Assembly: GCA_034231615.1 (NCBI GenBank) | Contig: CM067298.1 | Location: forward strand, 5,511,799 to 5,575,798 | DNA: 64,000 nucleotides | Direction of reading: 5' to 3' | From: Meghimatium bilineatum | Taxonomy: Eukaryota; Mollusca; Gastropoda; Stylommatophora; Philomycidae | Part shown: piece by piece, positions 31,921 through 41,175 of the stretch | How the letters are laid out: each line of letters opens with the position of its first letter | Numbering within the stretch: the first letter of the stretch is position 1 | Made by a program: the position numbers and the translations under genes | Notes under the pieces: generated by a model | Told to the model about the DNA's origin: nothing | Databases searched by the model: none | Seen by the model: only the letters and a program-made list of their open reading frames with translations

Positions 31921-32675
31921 TTGCTACATTTCTCTCATATTGTGGAGTATGGAATATAGTTTTATTGCTACATATCTCTCATATTGTGAAGTGGAGTATT
32001 GGTATATGGTTTTATTGCAACATTTCTCTCATATTGTGGAGTGGAGTATTGGTATATGGTTTTATTGCAACATTTCTCTCATATTGTGGAGTGGAGTATT
32101 GGTATATGCTTTTATTGCTACATTTCTCTAATATTGTGGAGTATTGGTATATGGTTGTATTGCTACATTTCTCTCATATTGTGGAAGGGAGTATTGGTAT
32201 ATGGTTTTATTGCTACATTTCTCCCATATTGTGGAGGGGAGTATTGGTATATGGTTTTATTGCTACATTTCTCTCATATTGTGGAGAGGAATATTGGTAA
32301 ATGCCTATGGTCTTATTGCCACATTTCTCTCATATTGTGGAGTGGAGTATTGGTATATGGTTTTATTGCTACATTTCTCTCATATTGTGGAGGGGAGTAT
32401 TGGTATATGGTTTTATTGCTACATTTCTCTCATATTGTGGAGGGGAGTATTGGTATATGGTTTTATTGCTACATTTCTCTCATATTGTGGAGGGGAGTAT
32501 TGGTATATGGTTTTATTGCTACATTTCTCTCATATTGTGGAGGGGAGTATTGGTATATGGTTTTATTGCTACATTTCTCTCATATTGTGGAGGGGAGTAT
32601 TGGTATATGGTTGTATTGCTACATTTCTCTCATATTGAGGAGGGGATTATTGGTAAATGCCTATGGTTTTATTGA
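31921..32675. repeat. 50-bp minisatellite, right block, about 15 copies
   Basis: Continues the array at 29988-30688. The distal copies mostly carry GTGGAGGGGAG where the left block has GTGGAGTGGAG, and a variant AAATGCCTATGG occurs twice (near 32297 and 32654). A 248-codon frame runs through it and is not considered a gene. Confidence 0.95.
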
Positions 32676-32984
32676 ATCAATGATGGTGGCACATTCTCAT
32701 TCTCAGATCTGCACAGCATCGTGGGATGCAAGTAGGGGATATTAAGCTAGCCAATGACAGGCAAAGTATCTGAACACGACAACAATTACCAAAGTATCTT
32801 AACGTAGGCAATAATCGAGTCTCTCGTCAATTATATTAATATAGCCATATGGACTCATTGATTTAAAAAAAATGATGCTATTTTACTTTTCCCCCTGTAA
32901 TTTTGTTTGGATGCAGACACAAAGCATGTAAAATGTGATAGAAATTAAGGAAAGTGTGCTGATTCGACAACGAGTAGGCTATCT
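32676..32984. other. No gene recognised
   Basis: Unique-looking AT-rich DNA with no supported feature. Confidence 0.4.
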
Positions 32985-33340
32985 CAGATTACCAGTAAAT
33001 TTTAAGTAGGAAGCCAGAGGACAATTATTAAAAATTCTTGAGACTAACGGGAATTGAACCAGTCCGTTCACGGCACCAAATCGCATAGCAACTATTGCAT
33101 GCGTTCTTCCGTACTTGACTAACCGCATCTCCAAAAAAAGATGCAATTTTGTCAAGACATTCAAAGCGTGCACTAAAGATCCTAAACGCACCAATCGAGA
33201 CAATGAGTATTACAACAACAACAAACATCCCGTACAGGTATTGAAATATCCTCAGTAACAACAAACATATAACATTTAATATCCGTATTGGTTATACAAG
33301 GGCCGATAGGTCTTCTTGTAAACATAGATAACATATATAG
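32985..33340 (-). repeat. Dispersed repeat with tRNA-like segment, copy 2
   Basis: Counterpart of 18440-18830. On minus, TTAGTCAAGTACGG (A-box-like) and GGTTCAATTCCCG (B-box-like) are better preserved than in copy 1. Homology extends about 200 bp on the A-box side, so the tRNA-like part lies inside the repeat. Confidence 0.62.
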
Positions 33341-33435
33341 ACTCCTGTTAGTCTCAAGAATTCTCAAATTACCAACGTTTTTTTAAATGTTGTAACCAAT
33401 AACGATTACCAACTTCAATCAAGTGTAATCTCGAG

Positions 33436-33830
33436 TAACGTAGGGGATCATGCTTCTCCACGGCTCGCTGTCTCTTGTGTTGTTAATAAGTTCAGTTGGT
33501 GACATCTTTTTGTGCCACAGTGACAACACATCTAGAAATGTTTTTTTTTGGTCTTCCTCTGTCCTCTCTCACCTTGATCTTTCCGGTGGTTATGAAATGT
33601 TCAAGTTTTGCTTTTCTCATCAAATGGCCAAAAATCTTTACTGTCCGCTTTAAATTTTTGCAGCAATTTGTTGTTTTACTCCAGAACCTCTGAGCACTTC
33701 TAATTTTCTTGGCTGTCCATGGAATTTTCATTATTCTTCTTTAAAATAACATCTCATTGCCTCCAGCTTATCATTGGCACTTTTGTTTACTGTCCATGCC
33801 TCGCATCCATAAAGAAATGAAAATCATCAA
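33436..33830 (-). mobile_element. LINE 3' fragment
   Basis: The minus frame has MKIPWTAKKIRSAQRFW, then NLKRTVKIFGHLMRKAKLEH and KVREDRGRPKKNISRC, the C-terminal region of an RT family distinct from LINE-B and LINE-C. A CEAWTVNKSANDKLEA-like start lies near 33800. It is frameshifted. Confidence 0.65.
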
Positions 33831-33884
33831 CTTATCTGAACGTAAATCAACAACAATTCTTAATGTAGCCAACAAGCATGAAAG

Positions 33885-34100
33885 ATCTACTCCAATTTTT
33901 TTTTCAAAAATATCTCGCAGAGAACAGTTGAGGAAGAAGAAGAAGAGGGGACGAGAGGAAGTATGAATTGATAATATTCAAGTCTGGACTGGAATAAGAT
34001 TCTACACACTCAAACAAAAAACTGATAACAGAGAAGAATGGCGAAATTTGTGTGCTGATGTTTCCAGAGTGACACCCCTACGACACTGAAGTGTTATGTG
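33885..34100 (+). mobile_element. LINE 3' fragment, opposite strand
   Basis: On plus, after a GAAGAAGAAGAAGAGG stretch, frames read DNIQVWTGIRFYTLKQKTDN and REEWRNLCADVSRVTPLRH, the usual WTG...R..W final block of RT elements. The GRP(R/K)RRW motif is only partly readable. Confidence 0.5.
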
Positions 34101-34149
34101 TTTGTTGATGATGTCTGTAGTCTCTAGATAAAATAAAAAGTAAAATGAT

Positions 34150-34647
34150 CCAACGTTGTAGCTCATGGATGGGGTAGATTGTAGCTCATGGATGGGGTAG
34201 AGTTCATGGATAGCAATTGTAGCTCATGGATGGCAGATTGTAGTTCATGGATGGCAGATTGTAGCTCATGGATGGCAGATTGTAGTTCATGGATGGCAGA
34301 TTGTAGCTCATGGATGGCAGATTGTAGCTCATGGATGGCAGATTGTAGTTCATGGATGGCAGATTGTAGCTCATGGATAGCAGATTGTTGCTCATGGATG
34401 GCAGATTGTAGCTCATGGATGGTAGATTATATCTCGTGGATAGCAGATTGTAGTTCATGGATGGCAGATTGTAGTTCATGGATAGCAGATTATTGCTCAT
34501 GGATGGCAGATTGTAGCTCATGGATGACAGATTGTAGCTCATGGACGGCAGATTGTAGCTCATGGACGGCAGATTGTAGCTCATGGATGGTAGATTATAT
34601 CTCGTGGATAGCAGATTCTTGCTCATGGATGGCAGATTGTAGCTCAC
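34150..34647. repeat. 21-bp minisatellite, about 23 copies
   Basis: Unit TGTAGCTCATGGATGGCAGAT with AGTT, TTGC and ATAG variants. Being a multiple of three with no stop in one frame on each strand, it makes 150-165 codon frames both ways (7-residue periods). These frames have no start context, signal or conservation and are not called as genes. Confidence 0.95.
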
Positions 34648-35630
34648 AAAGAAAATGAAAGAACATATCTCATTGGCAGAAAAAATTGTAATTGTTGACA
34701 CAGTAATCTGGAGAGATAAATTAGTTATACATTTTATACAGAGTAAAGAATGTGATGCTGTGTGTAATAATGTAGGCTCTATAAGTTCACAGAGACATGG
34801 GAGTGACTAGAGGAGAGGGAAGAAATTGTGCCTTCTTTGGAAGTCCTCTCTGGAAGTCCTCTCTGGAAGTCCTCTCTGGAAAGAACCAAAGAACACATAA
34901 TCATAACCCATCCTTCTCGTGTTAACTGCTAACAAACCTTCCCACCACCTCCTAGTTGGACAACCCCCAAAGAGAATCTGTCTGGGTCATGCTAGAATCT
35001 AGAGAGTAAAGTTCTCTTTGCTATCATACAGAGAAAACAAATGTTGGGTTATAAATGGGAGGCCAGCGTTGGGTAATGAGTTATAAACCAAAATCATTGC
35101 ACTCCCGACAGACTTATAGATGCTCAGTCTCTCCCAGCAAATGTCGAAGGGCATACATGCTAATTGTTCCTGTGACGTGATGGTTGTATACACTCATCAT
35201 CATACTCTGTCGGCGTCCAGTACAACAATACATAATTGACTATCAAATATAACAATGATTAAAGATCAACAAATATAACAGATATAGTCAATCAACACAT
35301 TTTATTTCATTTTTTGTTTAAAGACAGAAAAAGCACACCATATAAAAACTGTACAAAGGACAGCAGAAATAACTGACCAAAATATGTTTATTCAGCTCTA
35401 TAAATCTGAAAAATCAATAATTCAATTTCTTGTGTAGTCAAACACAATATAAGTATCACAATTATTGCCACCTTTAGCAGGTCTAAAATAATATAAAAAA
35501 ATTAGAAAACAAATAGAAGTAACATTAGAAAATAGCAAAGGAGTTTCAAAACTCATGGCAGATTGATATGAGAAAAAGGTGATAAAGTGTAGATATCATC
35601 ATATTGTCATCAGATCTGAACCTGTTACTG
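34648..35630. other. Mostly unassigned; small 14-bp repeat at 34843-34885
   Basis: CTCTCTGGAAGTC is repeated three times at 34843-34885. The rest, including the AT-rich 35210-35580, shows no exon or element I can support. Confidence 0.5.
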
Positions 35631-35760
35631 GAGTTTGAGAGGGGAGCAAAGAGCACAGAATAATTACACTGCCATCTGCTATGCATGTCACATGATAATT
35701 ATAAAATAATCCCTTTACTGCGAGCAGACAGCTCTTGACACATGATGATGATGAATACAT
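35631..35760 (+). mobile_element. SINE with shared head and a different 3' tail
   Basis: The head GAGGGGAGCAAAGAGCA then TATGCATGTCACATGA matches the head of long SINE-GAA copies. The 3' part, CTGCGAGCAGACAGCTCTTG followed by ACACATGATGATGATGAA, is the sequence amplified (inverted) in the 54-bp array at 17837-18210. Confidence 0.45.
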
Positions 35761-35869
35761 CCATTTAGTTTGAGCAGGTAGCTCTTGACAGCCCATAACC
35801 TTTCTGACAAAATTACAAGTCCTTCTCAAGTGAGTTCTTGTACTCACTAACAAACACAAGATACAACCA

Positions 35870-36620
35870 ACAAGCTATGTACACTCGCTGATCAGATTGG
35901 GTTCAAGATCAACACATCCAAATATAAAATCATGGAACTCACCAACTCATCAAATAACATCTCAGCAAACAACCAAATACTGGAGAAAAGTCTCCACCTT
36001 TACTTATTTGGCTAGCAGAATGCCTGCAGATGGTGACTCAATGAAATAAATAAATACACGCATAGCAGTCAGAGCAAACACATTCACTAAACTAACAAGC
36101 ATCTGGAAATCCAAAGACATAAGAAGAAACACCAACTTAAAACTATTCGACTCCTGTGTTGACTTATCAACTCCATCATTGACTTATGATAGTGAAAGCT
36201 GGAAATCAACACAGACAATGGATCAAAAGTTAAACATCTTTGAAAACAAATGCCTCAGAAAATTGTTGAACATAAAATGGAGCGCTTTCGTCATAACTAG
36301 CGACCAAAGAAATAAAACACACCAAGAATATGTTTCAAATGTTATAAGAAAATACAGATGGAAATACCTGGGACACGTTCTTAGACTAGATGAAAACAGG
36401 CTGAACCAGCAAGCCATTATGTGGACACCTGAGGGGAAAAGAAAAAGAGGAAGACCCAAAATTACCCTAAAAAGCACCGTACTTAAAGAAGGAGAAATAA
36501 TAGGTTGCAAGTCCATACAAGAAATAAAAGTACCCACAGCGGACAGCAATGCATGGAGAATCAAAACTTCTGCCCTATGTTCCACCTGTGGTATGAAAGG
36601 AACAAACTAACTAACCTGAA
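35870..36620 (+). mobile_element. LINE-D copy, 5'-truncated, C-terminus intact
   Basis: From the left: decayed RT end (IGFKINTSKYKIMELTNSSN), thumb (YLFG, NEINKYTHSSQSKHIH-type frames), then a 143-codon frame at 36179-36610. That frame reads SESWKSTQTMDQKLNIFENK, then WKYLGHVLRLDENRLNQQAI, GKRKRGRPKITLKSTVLKEG and IKTSALCSTCGMKGTN. The element ends in ACAAACTAACTAACC, a (CTAA)n tail. The upstream RT is broken by frameshifts. Confidence 0.75.
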
Positions 36621-36724
36621 TTGAGTAATCGAGGTGACTCCCAAACTCATATAACGCTGTAAGAAGGCATGATTGTGTTGGGGGAGGAGTTTATGGATGT
36701 ATGTTTAGTCTCTGAAAGGTGATA

Positions 36725-37140
36725 TTCTAGTGCACCAGTACCCCAGGATCACGACATCCAGCCAGAAGGTCATCACAGACTTCGGGGCCAACTAACTCAT
36801 CATTCTTCTCAGACTGTTGATCCATCCATGGTGATGGTATATCTAGCATTCCCTGCCACAAAAGGACAAAGGTGATATGTCCAGTGTCCTGAATCTTTTC
36901 ATCACCCATGAGGATTATTTGATAGGAAACAAAAATAACAATTTAATACAAGGCATACAATGATAATGATATTGTTTCACTTGTGACAGTTTGTCAGCCT
37001 ATCCCCCAACTTTCCTTAGTCACATCCTATTACATGCCTGGAAAGAAGACAGTAGCTATATTTTTGCACACCCTGAATTAGAAGTCCAGACCTTAGTTGC
37101 CCATATGGGCAATGCATGTTACATGAGAGAACTAAAGTGA
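36725..37140 (-). repeat. Dispersed repeat pair member with SINE head
   Basis: Homologous to 45170-45540: both contain GTTGA.CCATC, TATCTAGCA.TCC, GACAAAGGT, CATCCATGG/CACCCATGAGG, TCCCCCAACTTTCCTTAGTC and CATGCCTGG/CATGTAGGG in order. Its right part is an inverted copy of the SINE head (GTGACTAAGG on minus). The 60-codon minus frame at 36727-36909 is not shared as a frame with the other copy. Confidence 0.55.
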
Positions 37141-37795
37141 TTGGGTGTGAAGTAGGCTAAACCACCCCATGATATCCGATGTCATGAACCATGCTGAAGA
37201 TTCATGTCTAAACTACTAAAAGGAAATTAACCATTTTATCTACGCCATGAAACCACTAGCAGGAAATTAACCATTTTATCTATGTCATGCCTTGAGATTG
37301 CAGAAAAGTGAGAGCAAATTTTTCCTGAGTAGCTGACTATCCAGGTTATAGCACTGCATCTTACAGTTATATTGAGTAAAACAGTATTTGGGAATTACAA
37401 AATCTATTTAAAAAAACACCTCAATCAAACAGATTGCCAGAGCAAACAACAATTTGGAATTTAAAGTAAAACTGCTCAGGAAACAAAATCACAAACATGA
37501 ACTTAGTAAAACTGCACTACCTGGCTCAGGAAACATGAATCAGAAATGTGAACTTCTCAGGAATCTATCATTATGAGCTTAAGATTATTATAATATGTTA
37601 ATGATACCAAAAGGAATATTCTGGAATATTACACATGTCTAAGGCACAGGGAAAGCCTATTTTTGGATATGGAACTATGGGGATGGACAGTTCACCAAGA
37701 CAACAATTAGCAAAAAGAGATTTTACAGTAATTCATAAGAGTATCTTGATGAGAGTATCTTGATGAGAGTATCTTGATGAATGATTTCATGAATA
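37141..37795. other. No gene; two small direct repeats
   Basis: AAATTAACCATTTTATCTA is duplicated at about 37222 and 37263. GAGTATCTTGAT is repeated three times at 37740-37778. Nothing else recognised. Confidence 0.5.
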
Positions 37796-38010
37796 TGAGG
37801 TAGTTTCAAAAGGTTCCCAGAATTAGTGGATTACATAGAAAAAAAGTAATAATAGAATTATCTACACTTCCTTCAAAGTAGTTCCCTTTAACAACTACAC
37901 ACTTTTGTCAATGTGCATAATGCAGCTGTAAACATTCATGAAACCCATTCTTTGACAAACTGTCAGTCCTCTGAACAGAAATCTCTTGTACCTCCCTGAA
38001 TACAGAAATT
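37796..38010 (-). mobile_element. Mariner remnant: transposase C-terminus and one TIR
   Basis: The left edge TGAGGTAGTTTCAAAAGGTT follows a TA and resembles mariner inverted repeats. On minus, frames read FREVQEISVQRTDSLSK, then QKCVVVKGNYFEGSVDN, the typical end of mariner transposases. The 5' part and the other TIR are missing. Confidence 0.6.
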
Positions 38011-38394
38011 TCTTTTTTGACAAGAGCAAAGGAAAAGTTATATGTTAATCATATTACATACTAAATGATTTAATTTGACAGCAGCATAAAGTCTGCAATT
38101 GGAATTAATTAAAGCTTCATTTTTGTAAGGTACCGGTAATACCTCTTTCAAAAATTGATGCAGTGTCTGTCTATTTAGTGATAGGATATAAATTATGAAC
38201 CGAAATGATTTCATACCGGGTAGATATAAAGATGCTCAGTTTTCCTCAGACAATCATCAAGGGAAAGCATGCTAATTGTTCCTATACCTCAATGGTTGCA
38301 TGTATTCCTCATTCTACATGTAGGTGTCTAATTTTACTATTTCCAAATTTCATACTAAACTCCATGAATCTCAGCAATGATGTGCTATCAATCA

Positions 38395-38895
38395 TGGTTT
38401 CCTTATCCAGCAGCCGTTTCCTCATCCAGCAGCTGCTTCCTTATCTAGCAGCTGCTTCCTTATCTAGCAGCCGTTTCCTCATCCAGCAGCTGCTTCCTCA
38501 TCCAGCAGCTGCTTCCTCATCTAGCAGCTGCTTCCTTATCTAGCAGCTGCTTCCTTATCTAGCAACTGCTTCCTTATCTAGCAGCTGTTTCCTCATCCAG
38601 CAGCTGCTTCCTTATCTAGCAGCTGCTTCCTTATCTAGCAGCCGTTTCCTCATCCAGCAGCTGTTTCCTTATCCAGCAGCCGTTTCCTCATCCAGCAGCT
38701 GCTTCCTTATCTAGCAGCCGTTTCCTCATCCAGCAGCTGCTTCCTTATCTAGCAGCCGTTTCCTCATCCAGCAGCTGCTTCCTTATCTAGCAGCCGTTTC
38801 CTCATCCAGCAGCCATTTCCTTATCCAGCAGCCATTTCCTCATCCAGCAGCTGCTTCCTTATCTAGCAGCCGTTTCCTCATCCAGCAGCTGCTTC
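38395..38895. repeat. 19-bp minisatellite, about 26 copies
   Basis: Unit CAGCAGCTGCTTCCTTATCT with CTCATC, CCGTTT and CAACTG variants. Nearly every unit carries CAGCTG, an E-box-type palindrome, or its CAGCCG variant. It lies about 1.9 kb beyond the ENO4 stop codon. Confidence 0.95.
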
Positions 38896-38929
38896 ATAAG
38901 CAGTTTAAATATGTCACCCTTATCTATTC

Positions 38930-39060
38930 TCAACTCCTAATCCATTGATCCATTGCATTCAAGTCTGTCTGCTCTCTCATTACCACAAACTTCTGCAAGT
39001 CCCAGGCAGTAGATCCATATGATGCCATGGCGGTTGGAAGCAGCTATAGATCCTAGCCAA
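38930..39060 (-). pseudogene. RNase H motif remnant of a LINE
   Basis: The minus strand near 38995-38950 reads LGLAEVCGNERADRLEC, matching PGHAGV.GNERAD.LA of RNase H-class LINEs. Only this short piece is readable. Confidence 0.4.
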
Positions 39061-39690
39061 TCATATCAACATCTGCCATTTTGTATCTTACAAAACATGG
39101 ACAATAACTGCTTTAGTACAAGAAAATGCAGAGAGTCATTTGCAGAAGGTCATAAACTTAACTTCCATCCACATGCTTGAAGTGTCTGTTCTGTCCACAT
39201 GCTTGAAGTGTTTGTTCTGTATGCTTAACTGTATTCAGCAATGACACCTAACAATAGTAGTAAAACTCCACCCAGACTTCTCACCTTGATGTACAGATCC
39301 ATCATTGAATACAATAATGTTATCTCCATAGCGATTGAATACAATAACATTATCTCCATAGCAACAAGCAAATATGATAGACCAATAATGAGTTGAGCAA
39401 TTTTGATGTGTGTTTTAGTTCTGCCCTAATCTCTACACTTCCTTGTCAAGAGTGATTATTGCTTTGTGAAAGTCTGTTGAGTTTCATCAATCAAGCACCA
39501 TTCTTCTCCTATAGATAAAAATCCAGACTGTGGTTGCCTTTTCCAATTGCAGTTTCATTGCCTGTATAATCTATGTCATTCCTTGCTTAAATCTTGTGCT
39601 CTTTACATCATGAATATTCATGAGCTGTGGATGTCGCTGATCTGACATGACATGCATGTATGATTTAGTTTGGGCAACAGCATGGTGGGA
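39061..39690. other. No gene; short duplications only
   Basis: Contains CACATGCTTGAAGTGT twice (about 39171 and 39198) and GATTGAATACAATAA-type duplication at 39303-39360. No exon or element recognised. Confidence 0.45.
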
Positions 39691-39699
39691 ATGTAGTCC

Positions 39700-40165
39700 C
39701 AGTATATAACTCATTATTAAATACTTCCAGCATATATCTCATTGTTACAATAGAGTACCTCCAGCATATATCTCATTGTTACAATGGGAGTACGTAAAGC
39801 ATATATCTCATTGTTACAATAGAGTACCTCCAGCTTATATCTCATTGTTACAATAGAGTACATCCAGCATATATCTCATTGTTACAATGGGAGTACGTCA
39901 AGCATATATCTCATTGTTACAATAGAGTACCTCCAGCATATATCTCATTGTTACAATAGAGTACCTCCAGCATATATCTCATTGTTACAATAGAGTACCT
40001 CCAGCATATATCTCATTGTTACAATAGAGTACCTCCAGCATATATCTCATTGTTACAATGGGAGTACGTCAAGCATATATCTCATTGTTACAATAGAGTA
40101 CCTCCAGCATATATCTCATTGTTACAATGGGAGTACATCAAGCATATATCATTGTATATAAATAT
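39700..40165. repeat. 34/35-bp minisatellite, about 13 copies, two variants
   Basis: The common part is AGCATATATCTCATTGTTAC. Variant A continues AATAGAGTACCTCC; variant B continues AATGGGAGTACGTCA and is one base longer. Variants are interspersed, suggesting amplification of mixed blocks. Confidence 0.94.
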
Positions 40166-40227
40166 TTTTTAAACATAGGCAACTGAAGAAACTAGTTCAG
40201 TGGATACCTCTTATAGTGCATATAAGA

Positions 40228-40428
40228 TATATGTTTATAACTAATTTCTCTATTTAATATGTTTATAACTAATTTCTCTATTTAATATGTTTATAACTAA
40301 TTTCCATATTTAATATGTTTATAACTAATTTCTCTATTTAATATGTTTATAACTAATTTCCATATTTAATATGTTTATAACTAATTTCCCTATTTAATAT
40401 GTTTATAACTAATTTCCCTATGTAATAA
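40228..40428. repeat. 28-bp minisatellite, about seven copies
   Basis: Unit ATGTTTATAACTAATTTC plus TCTATTTAAT, with TTCCAT and TTCCCT variants. It lies just beyond the possible ENO4 polyadenylation signals. Confidence 0.94.
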
Positions 40429-40451
40429 CACATTTCAAAATCCCTAATTAC

Positions 40452-40464
40452 TTTATTCTTTATT
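40452..40464 (-). terminator. ENO4: Possible ENO4 polyadenylation signals
   Basis: Two AATAAA hexamers on minus (TTTATT at 40452-40457 and 40459-40464) lie about 370 bases past the ENO4 stop codon. AATAAA is frequent by chance in AT-rich DNA; no transcript evidence is available. Confidence 0.35.
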
Positions 40465-40830
40465 GTGTATAAAGGCATATAGCAAATATTTATTAGAAAT
40501 ATATAAGTTATTAGATATATATTTTATCTTTCCAGACCAATTTGTCATACAGGGATTCCACTATATACAAGTATACAATGGAAGTTAAAGATTTTAATAT
40601 GATGTTCTTAGATGTAACAGACATTAACCCCCTATGGCCATTTCTAGACAATAATGACATGTGATGAACTTAAAATCATACAGACAATAATGTCATGTGA
40701 CCAGAAACCGCTAATTATTGTGGGCAGTTCACTTGATTTGTTTAAATATCTATTTACATGTATGATAGAAGTTGAAATAAAAATATCCTAATTAGGAAAA
40801 TCAAATATTTTCACAGTGAAATCCAGTGCT

Positions 40831-41175
40831 TTATGTTAAAATTAAATCTGATTTGACTTCAGAATCTATCAAAGATATCTTCCTGATATAAGGGAAAGTG
40901 AAAGGATCATGATGTATGACTCTGCCTTTCTCTTCTAAAGTCTGGTCTATCAACTGCTCGTTGCTCTCCTGTGGTGACTCTACAGGCACATGTTCTGATA
41001 TACCATCTTGATCATTATAAAATTCAAAATTATCGTCTCTCGCAAACTTAGTTTGTTCAACCTCTAGTGTTGGCTTCAATTCTCTATAAATTTGAAGCAG
41101 ACGATTAAGCTTGCATGTCTTTTCTCCTCTGCTAGGTCCACCAAGTTTAATGAATCTTGCATTAATACCAACAGC
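40831..41175 (-). CDS. ENO4: ENO4 terminal coding exon
   Basis: Acceptor GATGACAG|GCTGTTGG; stop codon at 40831-40833. The first 33 residues (AVGINARFIKLGGPSRGEKT, then CKLNRLLQIYREL) are the last strand and helix of the enolase barrel. They keep the lysine of IK-x-G-G, equivalent to the enolase proton-transfer lysine. The remaining about 80 residues (KPTLEVEQTKFARDDNFEFY ... SDLILT) form an acidic extension beyond the usual enolase end and were not assigned a domain. The 4.4-kb upstream intron holds a SINE, a 23-bp array, LINE-A copy 3, another array and two more SINEs. Confidence 0.86.
   Translation of the reverse strand, partial: AVGINARFIKLGGPSRGEKTCKLNRLLQIYRELKPTLEVEQTKFARDDNFEFYNDQDGISEHVPVESPQESNEQLIDQTLEEKGRVIHHDPFTFPYIRKISLIDSEVKSDLILT

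Noticed and set aside
34188..34701. Long open frames on both strands (156 and 165 codons) as repeat proteins
   Set aside because: They are by-products of a 21-bp minisatellite without stops in one frame per strand. There is no start context, splice signal or sequence constraint.
36727..36909. 60-codon minus frame as a possible exon
   Set aside because: It lies in a dispersed repeat, and the second copy at 45170 does not keep the frame.
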